A stretch of 64,000 nt of DNA, taken from assembly GCF_010729305.1 (NCBI RefSeq), contig NZ_AP022574.1, positions 3,348,001-3,412,000 on the forward strand, in the 5' to 3' direction. Below, one piece after another: positions 1-11,724 of the stretch; position 1 is the first letter of the stretch; the number at the start of each line of letters is the position of its first letter. The position numbers and the translations under genes are program-made. Source of the DNA: Mycolicibacterium psychrotolerans. GTDB taxonomy: Bacteria; Actinomycetota; Actinomycetes; Mycobacteriales; Mycobacteriaceae. The notes below the pieces were generated by a model. That model ran no database searches, had not been told where the DNA came from, and saw nothing but the letters and a program-made list of their open reading frames with translations.

Positions 1-420
1 TTCGGCCTCGGGGTGATCCCCAGCGTGGCCGCGCTGGTGCTCTACTCGCTGCTGCCGATCATTCGGAACACGATCGTTGGGCTGGGCGGTGTCGACCCCG
101 CGCTGACCGACGCCGCCCGCGGCATCGGTATGAGCCGGCTGACCACGCTGACGCGGGTGGAGTTGCGGTTGGTGTGGCCGGCGATCCTGTCCGCGATGCG
201 GCTGTCCACCCAGATGTCCATGGGTGTGCTCGCGATCGCGGCCTACGTCAAGGGTCCGGGACTGGGCAACCTGATCTTCGCAGGCCTGGCCCGGGTCGGC
301 AGCCCCACCGCCCTTCCCATGGCGCTCACCGGCACGCTGCTCATCGTGATCCTGGCGCTGGCCCTCGACGCCGTGCTCGTGCTGATCGGACGGCTCACCA
401 CATCGAAAGGCATTCGGTGA
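1..420 (+). CDS. proW: Osmoprotectant ABC transporter permease, 5'-truncated by window edge
   Basis: This is the C-terminal part of an OpuCB/ProW-type inner-membrane permease for glycine betaine, carnitine, choline or proline uptake. The reading frame is open from base 1 (FGLGVIPSVAALVLYSLLPI), so the true start lies outside the window. The EAA-loop region with DAARGIGMSRLTTLTRVELRL is the coupling motif that contacts the ATPase, and hydrophobic helices flank it. The stop overlaps the GTG of the ATPase gene by 4 bp, so the genes are translationally coupled in one operon with a second permease and a lipoprotein. The W versus Z label is arbitrary because both permeases are homologous. Confidence 0.85.
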   Translation, partial: FGLGVIPSVAALVLYSLLPIIRNTIVGLGGVDPALTDAARGIGMSRLTTLTRVELRLVWPAILSAMRLSTQMSMGVLAIAAYVKGPGLGNLIFAGLARVGSPTALPMALTGTLLIVILALALDAVLVLIGRLTTSKGIR

Positions 421-1586
421 CAACGCATACCGACCCGACCGGGGTCCGCATCGAGCTCGACCACGTGTCGAAGGTCTATCCGGGCGCCGAACAGCCCGCT
501 GTCGACGACGTCTCGCTCGACGTCCCCGCCGGCGAGATCGTGGTGTTCGTCGGCCCGTCCGGGTGTGGGAAGACCACGACGATGCGGATGATCAACCGGC
601 TCAGCGAGCCCACGTCCGGCCGCATCCTGATCGGCGACGAGGACGCGTTGTCGATCAGACCCACGGAGCTGCGGCGCTCGATCGGCTACGCGATCCAGCA
701 GGCGGGGCTGTTCCCGCACATGACGATCCGGCAGAACGTCGGCCTGGTGCCCGGACTGCTGAACTGGCAACGCTCGAGGATCGACGACCGGGTCGACGAA
801 CTACTCGACCTGGTCGGGCTCGAGCCGGCGCAATACGCCGACCGCTACCCCCGCCAGCTCTCCGGCGGGCAGCAGCAGCGCGTCGGGGTGGCGCGGGCCC
901 TGGCCGCCGACCCGCCGGTGCTGCTGATGGACGAACCGTTCGGCGCGGTCGACCCGATCACCCGCAGCACGCTCCAGGACGAACTGCTCCGGCTGCAAGA
1001 GGAATTGCGCAAGACCATCGTGTTCGTCACCCACGACTTCGGCGAGGCCGTCAAGCTCGGCGACCGCATCGCCGTCCTCGGCCAGCAGTCGAAGGTGCTG
1101 CAGTACGACACCCCGCAGAACATCCTGGCCAGCCCCGCCGACGACACCGTTGCCGGCTTCGTCGGCTCCGGCGCGTCGCTGCGTCAACTCGGCTTGCTGC
1201 GCGTGAAAGACGTTGCGCTGGAATCACGTCCGTCGGTGCTCCGCAACGACAGCGTGGAGCGGGCGCGTGCCACCATCGCCGGCAGTGACTGCGACTGGGC
1301 GGTGGTGGTCGACGACCGCGAGCGGCCGGTCAGCTGGGTGCGGGAGAATCGGCTGCGCCACGCCGGCTCCCTCGCCGACGCCGTCGAGCGCCTCGAGGTG
1401 GTCAGTACGCAATCCACCCTCGAGGACGCCCTGGAGGCGATCCTGGCCGAACAGCACGCCTCGGCCGTGGTAACCGGCCCCGGCGGCCGCTACCAGGGGG
1501 TGGTCACCCTCGACACGCTCATCGACACCATCACCCGGTTGCGCGCGGAAGCTGAGACCGACGGGGCCGGGGACGACCCGTCGTGA
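417..1586 (+). CDS. proV: Osmoprotectant ABC transporter ATPase (OpuCA/ProV-type)
   Basis: Cytoplasmic ATPase of about 389 aa powering the osmoprotectant importer. Visible motifs: Walker [10 protein letters not shown] near residue 44, Q-loop AIQQAGLFPHMT, signature LSGGQQQR, Walker B VLLMDEPFGAVD, H-loop VTHDFGEA. After about residue 260 there is a C-terminal tandem CBS-like region (SVERARATIAGSDCDWAVVV and a second copy ending in VVTLDTLIDTI), which in OpuA/OpuC ATPases senses ionic strength or cyclic nucleotides. The GTG at 417 is chosen because it overlaps the upstream stop (GTGA) and lets the protein start just before the ATPase domain; longer starts would read antisense-like sequence inside the permease gene. 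The stop again overlaps the next gene by 4 bp. Confidence 0.93.
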   Translation: MTTHTDPTGVRIELDHVSKVYPGAEQPAVDDVSLDVPAGEIVVFVGPSGCGKTTTMRMINRLSEPTSGRILIGDEDALSIRPTELRRSIGYAIQQAGLFPHMTIRQNVGLVPGLLNWQRSRIDDRVDELLDLVGLEPAQYADRYPRQLSGGQQQRVGVARALAADPPVLLMDEPFGAVDPITRSTLQDELLRLQEELRKTIVFVTHDFGEAVKLGDRIAVLGQQSKVLQYDTPQNILASPADDTVAGFVGSGASLRQLGLLRVKDVALESRPSVLRNDSVERARATIAGSDCDWAVVVDDRERPVSWVRENRLRHAGSLADAVERLEVVSTQSTLEDALEAILAEQHASAVVTGPGGRYQGVVTLDTLIDTITRLRAEAETDGAGDDPS

Positions 1587-2374
1587 GCACGGTCACCGAC
1601 ATCGACACCGGTGCCACCCCGACATCGAGCGCGCCGGCCACCACCGCGGCCGAGCGGTTGCGGTTGTTCATCCAGCCGGTACTGGTGGTGATCGTCGGTG
1701 CCGCCGTCGTGTTCTGGGCGTTCGACCGCGACCTGACCGCCACCCAGCGGGAGAACATCAATCCGGGCAACGTCGCGACACTGATCTGGCAGCACCTGCT
1801 GATCACCGCGGCGGTGACCGCGATCGTCGTGCTGATCGGAGTGCCGGTCGGGGTGTTGGTCACCCGCCCGGGCGCGAAAGCGTTGCGGCCGTTGTTCATC
1901 GGCATCGCCAACGTCGGGCAGGCGGCACCCGCCATCGGGCTGCTGGTGCTGCTGTTCCTGTTGACCGCGCGGACCGGATTCTGGATCGGCGTGCTGCCGA
2001 TCGCGCTGTACTCGCTGCTGCCCGTGTTGTCGAGCACCATCCTCGGCATCGACCAGGTCGACCGTGCGTTGCTCGACGCCGGTCTCGGACAGGGCATGTC
2101 GCGTGCCGCGCTGCTGGCGCGGGTCGAACTCCCGCTGGCGGTGCCGTTCATCCTCGCCGGGCTGCGCACCTCGCTGGTCCTTGCCGTCGGCACCGCGACC
2201 CTGTCGTTTCTGGTCAACGCCGGCGGTCTGGGCATCCTGATCGACACCGGATACAAGTTGCAGGACAACGTGACCCTCGTGCTGGGCAGCGTGCTAGCGG
2301 TGTGCCTGGCGCTGCTGGTGGACTGGCTGGGCGGGCTCGCCGAGTTCTACGTCGGGCCCAAGGGGCTGCGCTGA
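1583..2374 (+). CDS. proZ: Osmoprotectant ABC transporter permease (OpuCD/ProZ-type)
   Basis: Second permease of the osmoprotectant importer, 263 aa, with about six hydrophobic helices and the EAA-type loop DAGLGQGMSRAALLARVELPL around residues 170-190. It is homologous to the truncated permease at the window start, so the channel is probably a heterodimer. The N-terminus is longer than in OpuCB, with one extra helix near residues 30-55. GTG start at 1583 overlaps the ATPase stop (GTGA), and its own TGA overlaps the ATG of the lipoprotein (TGATG). Confidence 0.92.
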   Translation: MSTVTDIDTGATPTSSAPATTAAERLRLFIQPVLVVIVGAAVVFWAFDRDLTATQRENINPGNVATLIWQHLLITAAVTAIVVLIGVPVGVLVTRPGAKALRPLFIGIANVGQAAPAIGLLVLLFLLTARTGFWIGVLPIALYSLLPVLSSTILGIDQVDRALLDAGLGQGMSRAALLARVELPLAVPFILAGLRTSLVLAVGTATLSFLVNAGGLGILIDTGYKLQDNVTLVLGSVLAVCLALLVDWLGGLAEFYVGPKGLR

Positions 2375-3342
2375 TGCGCTGGGTGACGGCGCTGCTCTCG
2401 GCGGTGGTGCTCGTCGTGGCAGGTTGCGGGCTGGGATCGGGCAGCGCGGTGCCGCTGCAGGTCGGGCCCGCATCGATCCGACCCACCCCCGGGTTGGACG
2501 GCGTGAAGATCACCGTCGGCTCCAAGGAGTACACCGAGCAGGTCATCCTGGGCTACATCCTGCAGTACACCCTCGCCGCCGCGGGCGCCGACGTGCGCGA
2601 CCTCACCGGCATCGTCGGATCCCGCAGCACCCGCGGCGCTCAGCTGTCCGGGCAGGTCGACGTGGCCTACGAGTTCACCGGGAACGCGTGGATCAACTAT
2701 CTCGGTCACGAGAAGCCGATTCCCGATACCCGCAAGCAGTTCGAGGCGGTGCGCGACGAGGACCTCGAGCGCAACGGCATGGTCTGGCTGGAGCCCGGAC
2801 CGATGGACGACACGTATGCGCTGGCCGCCGGCAAGCGCACGGTCGAGCGGACCGGGGTGCGCAGCCTGTCGGACTACGCCGCGCTGGTCATGCGGGATCC
2901 GGCCGCCGCCCGCACGTGCGTCGACACCGAGTTCCGGGCCCGTCAGGACGGCTTCCCGGGGATGGCTGCGGCCTACGGGTTCGATCCCGCCCGGGCCGAC
3001 ACCCCCATCCTGCAGGTCGGCATCATCTATCAGGCCACTGCCGACGGCACCCAGTGCGACTTCGGTGAGGTCTTCACGACCGACGGCCGGATCGCCGCCC
3101 TCGACCTCACCGTGCTGACCGACGACAAGCAGTTCTTCGCGCACTACAACCCCTCGGTGACGATGAAGCGGGAGTTCTTCGACGCGCACCCCGAGATCGC
3201 CGAGGTGACCGCGCCCGTCACCGCGGCGCTGACCAACGACGTCATCATCGAGCTCAACAAGCAGGTCGACGTCGACGGCCGGGATCCCAGCGTCGTCGCC
3301 CGGGACTGGATGGTCGCCCGGGGTTTCGTGACCACCGGTTGA
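2374..3342 (+). CDS. proX: Osmoprotectant-binding lipoprotein (OpuCC/ProX-type)
   Basis: Extracytoplasmic substrate-binding protein of the same importer, 322 aa. Signal peptide with lipobox VVAGC (Cys about residue 18) predicts lipid anchoring. The mature domain begins with KITVGSKEYTEQVILGYILQ, the hallmark of OpuAC/QAT-family binding proteins, and contains the GSRSTRGAQLSGQVDVAYEF segment typical of the hinge region. ATG at 2374 overlaps the permease stop. Last gene of the operon; a 127-bp gap follows. Ligand (glycine betaine, choline, proline betaine) cannot be read from sequence. Confidence 0.92.
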   Translation: MRWVTALLSAVVLVVAGCGLGSGSAVPLQVGPASIRPTPGLDGVKITVGSKEYTEQVILGYILQYTLAAAGADVRDLTGIVGSRSTRGAQLSGQVDVAYEFTGNAWINYLGHEKPIPDTRKQFEAVRDEDLERNGMVWLEPGPMDDTYALAAGKRTVERTGVRSLSDYAALVMRDPAAARTCVDTEFRARQDGFPGMAAAYGFDPARADTPILQVGIIYQATADGTQCDFGEVFTTDGRIAALDLTVLTDDKQFFAHYNPSVTMKREFFDAHPEIAEVTAPVTAALTNDVIIELNKQVDVDGRDPSVVARDWMVARGFVTTG

Positions 3343-3469
3343 GTGTGACCGCTGTCACATCCTCGGGCGAAGGGTTCCGTGCCGCACCTTTCCCGCTGTG
3401 AACCCGGTACCGGCGGTACCGTCCGCGTAGTGCATCCCGTCGATCGGGGTCACACGGAAAGGAACAACG

Positions 3470-3568
3470 ATGTTCGCACTCATCGGTTTCGCAGCAGTCG
3501 TCACCGGGCTCGTGGTCGTCGCGGGCCTGCCCTACCGGCAGACCTGGTACGGCCGCTGGCACGGCTGA
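3470..3568 (+). CDS. Putative 32-residue single-pass membrane microprotein
   Basis: A very short reading frame: ATG preceded by a purine-rich GGAAAGGAAC site 7-10 bases upstream, then one hydrophobic helix (FALIGFAAVVTGLVVVAG) and a polar, aromatic tail (PYRQTWYGRWHG). The composition, Shine-Dalgarno spacing and a typical high-GC third-position pattern favour translation, but I recognise no family. It sits between the osmoprotectant operon and the convergent glyoxalase gene with only 5 bp to the latter's stop. It could equally be chance; conservation of the frame in related genomes would decide. Confidence 0.4.
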   Translation: MFALIGFAAVVTGLVVVAGLPYRQTWYGRWHG

Positions 3569-3573
3569 TCGCG

Positions 3574-3981
3574 TCAGCCCATCGACGGTCGGTAGGTGCC
3601 GAAACTCCAGATGTTGCCGTGCGGATCGCGCGCGGCGAACTCGTGGGAGCCGTAGTCTTGATCGGTGACCGGTTGCACGATCTCGGCGCCGGCGGCAGCC
3701 GCCCGGTCATGCAGGGCATCGACGTCGGCCGCGGTGTCGATGACGACGTACACGACGACGGGGCCCCGCAGCGCGAACACGCCGTCACGGTCCGCGTCGT
3801 CGACCATCACCACACCGGTGCCGATCCGCATCTCGGCGTGGCGTAGCGGTTGATCGGCGTCCGGCGGGACCACCAGCGTCCGGACGGCGCCGAACGCGGT
3901 CGACAGCCACTCGAGGGCTTTGCGCGGGTCGGTGAACGGCACGACCGGCACCGCGCCGGCCACACTTCGGGGTGTTGTCAT
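3574..3981 (-). CDS. VOC/glyoxalase-fold protein (PhnB-like)
   Basis: 135-aa protein of the vicinal-oxygen-chelate fold: paired beta-alpha-beta-beta-beta modules with AEMRIGTGVVMVDDA in the middle and the C-terminal signature EFAARDPHGNIWSFGTY, typical of PhnB/glyoxalase/bleomycin-resistance-like proteins. The substrate is unknown. The ATG at 3981 is preferred over an upstream in-frame start because the first 25 residues of the longer form have no fold similarity and would overlap the regulator gene next door. It is co-directional with the AraC-type gene starting at 4810 and probably co-transcribed with it (19-bp gap). Confidence 0.8.
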   Translation of the reverse strand: MTTPRSVAGAVPVVPFTDPRKALEWLSTAFGAVRTLVVPPDADQPLRHAEMRIGTGVVMVDDADRDGVFALRGPVVVYVVIDTAADVDALHDRAAAAGAEIVQPVTDQDYGSHEFAARDPHGNIWSFGTYRPSMG

Positions 3982-4000
3982 GACCTCGACGGTAGGAACG

Positions 4001-4810
4001 TCAGCCGGCCGGGTCTTGGACGGAATTGACCGCGCGGAGTTCGGCGGGCGTGACACCGGCGAGGTCGCGGACCTCTCGGCACAGGTGGGCCTGGTCGTAA
4101 TAGCCGTAGTCCACGGCGACGGCGGACAACTCCACGCCGCGCCGCAGCGGCTCGAGCGCCCGCTCGAAGCGCACGATCCGCGCCACCGTCTTCGGTGGCA
4201 GACCGACCGCGTCGCGGTAGCGGTTGATCAGCCTGCGATGGCTCCAGCCCAGTTCGGCGGCGAGTGGGCCGATGGCGGTGCGGCCACCGCTCGCCGTGAT
4301 GCGCGCCAGTGACCAGGCGACGCCCCGGTCGATGTCGGGGGCGTCGCCGAGTCGGCGCAGCAGCACCTGGTCGACCAGCGCGAAGCGGTCCCGCCAGCGC
4401 GGCACCTCCCCGATGCGTTGCACCAGGGTCGCGCCGGTGCGGCCGAGCACCGCCTCGATCGGAACCGTCTGATTGGCCAGCTCCGAGAGCGGCAGGCCGA
4501 GGATGCGTCGAGCGCCCAGCGGGGTCAGGTCGATCTGCAGGCAGCGCGCGGAGCCGGAGTGTCCGACGAGCACCGGGCCGTCGGTGAGGCCCGCGACGAA
4601 CGACCGCAGCCGCAGCGGGGAGTCGGCGCGATCGCGGTGGGCGACCGTCCACCCTGCGTCGAGATCGATGATCACCGGCACGAACGTGCACGCCACTTCG
4701 CGGAAGGTGACCGGCCCGCCGCCGCGTGAGGTGAACCCCTCGTAGCGCAGCACCACGCTGCGCAGCGACGGGTCCGGGGTGCCGACGGCGACGCCCGAGG
4801 TCATGGACAT
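4001..4810 (-). CDS. AraC-family transcriptional regulator
   Basis: About 269 aa. The C-terminal third carries the AraC/XylS DNA-binding domain: LAAELGWSHRRLINRYRDAVGLPPKTVARIVRFERAL for the first helix-turn-helix, and ELSAVAVDYGYYDQAHLCREVRDLAGVTPAELR for the second. The N-terminal region is cupin-like and resembles the ligand domain of actinobacterial AraC proteins related to DUF6597-type regulators. Two adjacent ATGs (4810 and 4804) are possible starts. It is divergent from cobN with only about 25 bp between start codons, so its promoter overlaps that of cobN; it most likely controls the glyoxalase-fold gene downstream. Confidence 0.88.
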   Translation of the reverse strand: MSMTSGVAVGTPDPSLRSVVLRYEGFTSRGGGPVTFREVACTFVPVIIDLDAGWTVAHRDRADSPLRLRSFVAGLTDGPVLVGHSGSARCLQIDLTPLGARRILGLPLSELANQTVPIEAVLGRTGATLVQRIGEVPRWRDRFALVDQVLLRRLGDAPDIDRGVAWSLARITASGGRTAIGPLAAELGWSHRRLINRYRDAVGLPPKTVARIVRFERALEPLRRGVELSAVAVDYGYYDQAHLCREVRDLAGVTPAELRAVNSVQDPAG

Positions 4811-4835
4811 CACCGTAGTCCGGTACGAATGGGGG

Positions 4836-8414
<3,579 letters not shown>

Positions 8415-8501
8415 CCCCGTTTGTGACTCTCGGCATAGCCGGGCCGTCAATGGGTATGAGATCTGCGTCAGTTTTCAGGCCGGCGCCCAAAGGACCACGC
8501 A

Positions 8502-9293
8502 GTGACGGGAAACGGGGAGGACCCACGAGAAACACCGACCGAGAACGGGTCGGCGTCCTCACCTGAGTCAGCCGTGCGCGATGCGCTGTTCGCCGGAGTG
8601 GAGACCCTGTGCGATGACGCCGTGGGCTCGACGAGCCTGGACGGGGCGGCGGTGGCAGTGCCGAAGTCTCCCCGTGCGCGGGAGTTGATTCATGCCACCG
8701 ACATCATCGCGCAGCGGCTCGACGAGCTGCAATTCACCATCGGTGACGGGCCGTGCCTCGAGGCTTTCGTCAAGAATCGCCCTCAACGGTGGGCCGACGT
8801 GACCATCAGCAGCAGCGCGCGAGCCCGCTGGTCGGCATTCGCCGTCGACGCCATCGGTCTGGGCGTCCGTGCGGTCTTCGCGTTCCCGGTGAACGTCGGA
8901 ACCCGGCCACTCGGCGTCCTGGAGGTGTACCGCCGCGACGCCGGCACGCTCACCGACCGGGAGGAGCAGAGCCTCACCGACTACGCCACCGCCGTCGGGC
9001 ACACCTTGATGGGTAACTGGTACCTGCATGCTGCCCGCACGGGCAGTGCTCCCAATACTCTCGACACCGTCGCCATCGTCGGTGCCGACAACGCGGGTGG
9101 GCATCCCTTCAGCCGCGCTGGGATACACCTGGCCGCCGGCATGATCGCGGTTCAGCTCGATGTCCCCGCTGGGGAAGGACTTGACCGGCTTCGCGCGTAC
9201 TCCTACGGCCAGCAACGACCCATCAGCGAAGTCGCCGCTGACGTCATCAGCCACCGACTCAGCTTCGAAGACCATCGCGACGACGCTCGGTAG
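8502..9293 (+). CDS. GAF-ANTAR domain regulator
   Basis: 263-aa cytoplasmic regulator. Residues about 40-175 form a GAF domain (ATDIIAQRLDELQFTIGDGP, then VFAFPVNVGTRPLGVLEVYR), a pattern common in mycobacterial GAF-ANTAR proteins. Residues about 205-255 fit an ANTAR RNA-binding domain: an AAGMIAVQLDVPAGEGLDRLRAYS stretch followed by ISEVAADVI. ANTAR proteins bind two-hexaloop RNA and prevent termination. GTG at 8502 has an AAAGGA site 7 bases upstream. The gene lies between the two copies of the cobN tail, so it may have arrived with the event that produced the duplication. Its ligand and targets are unknown. Confidence 0.85.
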   Translation: MTGNGEDPRETPTENGSASSPESAVRDALFAGVETLCDDAVGSTSLDGAAVAVPKSPRARELIHATDIIAQRLDELQFTIGDGPCLEAFVKNRPQRWADVTISSSARARWSAFAVDAIGLGVRAVFAFPVNVGTRPLGVLEVYRRDAGTLTDREEQSLTDYATAVGHTLMGNWYLHAARTGSAPNTLDTVAIVGADNAGGHPFSRAGIHLAAGMIAVQLDVPAGEGLDRLRAYSYGQQRPISEVAADVISHRLSFEDHRDDAR

Positions 9294-9371
9294 CGCGCTC
9301 CGTGTGTCAGCACGGGTAGCGCATCAGCGCCGTCCTCGCCCCATCGCCACGGCGGCTGAGGCGGCGCCCAA

Positions 9372-9571
9372 TCTCGGCGAGCTACGTGCTCGACGACGAG
9401 AACCGCAATTTCATGGCGAGCCCAACCCGTGGGCCTTGCACGGCATGGCCGAGCGACTGTTCGAGGCCGCCGGGCGCGGCATGTGGGCGGCGCCGGAGCA
9501 GGCGACGCTCGACGGGCTGCGGCATGTGCTGCTGGAGCCCGAGGGCGACCTCGAAGGCGGACCCCGTTTGT
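9372..9571 (+). repeat. Degenerate second copy of the cobN 3' end
   Basis: This occupies most of the 304-bp gap between the GAF-ANTAR stop and the DUF222/HNH start. A one-base deletion (ATGGCGAGC versus ATGGCGGAGT at 8266-8275) shifts the frame, and the cobN stop TGA has become GGA. After the deletion the CobN-like peptide WALHGMAERLFEAAGRGMW is therefore open in the same frame as the downstream DUF222/HNH gene. No start codon with a good ribosome site is seen for it, so it is more likely a relic than a functional N-terminal extension. Confidence 0.88.
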
Positions 9572-9597
9572 CGGTAGGGGGTCGTAGGGTCGGTTTT

Positions 9598-10875
9598 GTG
9601 TTCGCACATGTGTTCGATATCGATGCGGAGGCCTCGGAGGCCGCGTTGCGCGAGGAGGTCGAGCGGCTGGAACGGCTGAAGTCGGCGGCTGCGGCCGCTC
9701 AGGCGCGGGTGACGGCGTTGTGGGCGGCCAAGCGGCACGCCGCCGAGGACGCCGCCGGGGTACCGGCGCGTAAACGGGGCCGTGGGCTGGCGTCAGAGAT
9801 CGCGCTGGCCCGCCACGACGCACCGGTGTGCGGCAACACCCACCTCGGGATGGCCAACGCGCTGGTCCACGAGATGCCGCACACGATGGCCGCCCTCGAG
9901 GCGGGGGTGCTCTCCGAGTACCGGGCCACCCTGATCGTCAAACAGTCCGCCTGCCTGACCGTGGAAGACCGACGGGCTCTTGATGCTGAACTCTGCGCCG
10001 ACCCCGACGCTCTGGTGGGGTTGGGGAATGCGCGGATCGAGGCGGCCGCGGCGGCGATCGCGGCCCGCCTGGATGCCGCCGCGGTGGTGGAGCGCAAGAA
10101 CCGGGCCGCCCAGAGCGCCGGGGCCTGGACCCGCTGCGCCCCCAACGGGATGGTGTACCTGACCTTCCTGATGCCGCTGTCTCAGGGCATCGGCGTCTAC
10201 GCCGCGCTCAAGCGAGAAGCCGACACCACCGGCGACGGCCGCCCGCGGGGACAGGTGATGACCGACACCCTCTACGAACGCGTCACCGGACGTCCGGCCG
10301 AGAGGCCCGTCCCGATCGCGCTCAATCTCGTGCTGGCCGACACCACGCTGTTCGGGGAGGACGACAGCCCCGGCTGGGTCCAGGGCTACGGCCCCGTCCC
10401 GGCGGTGGTGGTGCGCGACCTGGTCTCCGACGCCGTCACCGACGAGACCGCGAAGGCCACGCTGCGGCGGCTCTACCGGCACCCCTCCAGCGGGCAACTG
10501 GTGGCGATGGAGAGCAAAGCGCGGATCTTCCCGAAAGGGTTGGCGGCGTTCATCGGACTGCGCGATCAGACCTGCCGCACCCCGTACTGCAACGCCCCGA
10601 TCCGCCACCACGACCACGCCACCCCGGCTCGCAAGGGCGGGAAGACCAGCGGGGGCAACGGGTTGGGCGCCTGCCAGCAGTGCAATCTGGCCAAAGAAGC
10701 CCCCGGCTGGACCGTCCGAACCCACGACACCGACGGCCGGCACACCGCCGAATGGACAACCCCCACCGAGGCGACCTACCACTCCACCGCACCACCAGTA
10801 CCCGGACCCGCGCGAAGACGCAGCGTGATCGAAGGCAGGCTGAGCATCATGCTCGCCCACCCCCACGCCGCCTGA
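9598..10875 (+). CDS. DUF222 / HNH endonuclease protein (13E12-like)
   Basis: About 425 aa. Residues roughly 10-300 form the DUF222 domain characteristic of the mycobacterial 13E12 repeat family (LARHDAPVCGNTHLGMANAL, MPHTMAALEAGVLSEYRA). Residues about 320-375 are an HNH nuclease: DQTCRTPYCNAPIRHHDHA, then GGNGLGACQQCN, with two CxxC-like zinc pairs and the catalytic His-Asn-His-type triad. In M. tuberculosis such genes sit in REP13E12 elements, one of which is the phiRv1 attachment site. The GTG at 9598 begins the family-like sequence; the frame is open upstream into a duplicated cobN tail. Whether the nuclease is active or mobile is not known. Confidence 0.85.
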   Translation: MFAHVFDIDAEASEAALREEVERLERLKSAAAAAQARVTALWAAKRHAAEDAAGVPARKRGRGLASEIALARHDAPVCGNTHLGMANALVHEMPHTMAALEAGVLSEYRATLIVKQSACLTVEDRRALDAELCADPDALVGLGNARIEAAAAAIAARLDAAAVVERKNRAAQSAGAWTRCAPNGMVYLTFLMPLSQGIGVYAALKREADTTGDGRPRGQVMTDTLYERVTGRPAERPVPIALNLVLADTTLFGEDDSPGWVQGYGPVPAVVVRDLVSDAVTDETAKATLRRLYRHPSSGQLVAMESKARIFPKGLAAFIGLRDQTCRTPYCNAPIRHHDHATPARKGGKTSGGNGLGACQQCNLAKEAPGWTVRTHDTDGRHTAEWTTPTEATYHSTAPPVPGPARRRSVIEGRLSIMLAHPHAA

Positions 10876-10909
10876 GGCGGCGCCGAACCGGCGCGGCTAC
10901 ATTGTTGCC

Positions 10910-11293
10910 ATGCCCGTGACGTTCGCCGAGGTCGCCAAGTCCGAGTACATCTCGCTCACCACGTTCACCAAGGACGGCCGGCCGAAGCCGACCGCGATCT
11001 GGGCGGCGCCGGCGGGGGACCGGTTGATCGCGATCACCCAGGAGAAGTCGTGGAAGGTCAAGCGGATCCGCAACACGTCGAGGGTGACGATCGCCCCGTG
11101 CGACCGCGCCGGCAAGCCGAAGGGCGAGGCGGTCGAGGCCACCGCGCGGATCCTGGACAAGTCGGCGAACGCGGCAACCTACGACGCGCTCGGCAGGCGT
11201 TACGGCCTGCTCGGTAAGGCGTTCAACTTCGTCTCCAAGCTGCGCGGCGGTATGGACAAGAACGTCACGATCGAGCTGACGGCGGCCGGCTGA
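10910..11293 (+). CDS. PPOX-class F420-dependent oxidoreductase family protein
   Basis: 127-aa split-barrel protein of the pyridoxamine-5'-phosphate-oxidase-like class that in mycobacteria often binds F420. N-terminal FAEVAKSEYISLTTFTKDGRPKPTAIWAAP is the barrel core; SWKVKRIRNTSRVTIAPCD is the cofactor-phosphate segment. It corresponds in position and sequence type to Rv2061c, next to cobN. An ATG with TTGTTGCC upstream has no strong Shine-Dalgarno site. It is followed two bases later by a paralogue, so the pair is a tandem duplication transcribed together. Confidence 0.85.
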   Translation: MPVTFAEVAKSEYISLTTFTKDGRPKPTAIWAAPAGDRLIAITQEKSWKVKRIRNTSRVTIAPCDRAGKPKGEAVEATARILDKSANAATYDALGRRYGLLGKAFNFVSKLRGGMDKNVTIELTAAG

Positions 11294-11295
11294 GA

Positions 11296-11691
11296 ATGGC
11301 CCCCACCTTCACCGACGTCTACCGGGAGAAGTACCTGCTGCTGACGACGTTCACCAAGGACGGCAAGCCCAAGCCCACGCCGGTGTGGGGCGTTCCCGAC
11401 GGCGACAAGCTGCTGATCATCACCGACGACGGGTCGTGGAAGACCAAGCGGATCAACAACACCCCGAGGGTCACGATCCAGAAGTGCGGTGTGCTCGGCA
11501 AGGTCAAGGGTGAACCCGTCGAGGCAGTGGCCAGGATGCTGCCGAAGTCGGAGACCCGGCGGGTGTTCGACATGATCATCCGGCGCTACTGGAACCACGC
11601 CTGGTACTTCATCCCGCAGGCGATCCTGCGCGGCGGCATCGACAAGGTGCACGCCGCGATCGAGGTGACGGCCCCGCCCGCCGACGGCTAG
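11296..11691 (+). CDS. PPOX-class F420-dependent oxidoreductase family protein, tandem paralogue
   Basis: 131 aa, paralogous to the gene immediately upstream: TFTDVYREKYLLLTTFTKDG and SWKTKRINNTPRVTIQKCG align with the equivalent segments there. The C-terminal half has diverged (RRYWNHAWYFIPQAILRGGI instead of the shorter GLLGKAFNFVSKLRGGM), which is where substrate usually binds, so the two probably differ in substrate or pair as a heterodimer. Start ATG lies two bases after the previous stop. Confidence 0.83.
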   Translation: MAPTFTDVYREKYLLLTTFTKDGKPKPTPVWGVPDGDKLLIITDDGSWKTKRINNTPRVTIQKCGVLGKVKGEPVEAVARMLPKSETRRVFDMIIRRYWNHAWYFIPQAILRGGIDKVHAAIEVTAPPADG

Positions 11692-11724
11692 GAACCCGGA
11701 GCCCGCCCCGATCGTTGGCACAGC

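Noticed and set aside
4811..4835. Cobalamin riboswitch upstream of cobN
   Set aside because: Only about 25 bases separate cobN from the divergent araC start, too short, and no B12-box sequence is visible.
9160..9597. Longer start for the DUF222/HNH gene overlapping the GAF-ANTAR gene
   Set aside because: The first part is a shadow of the GAF-ANTAR gene and the second the decayed cobN copy; the family sequence starts at 9598.
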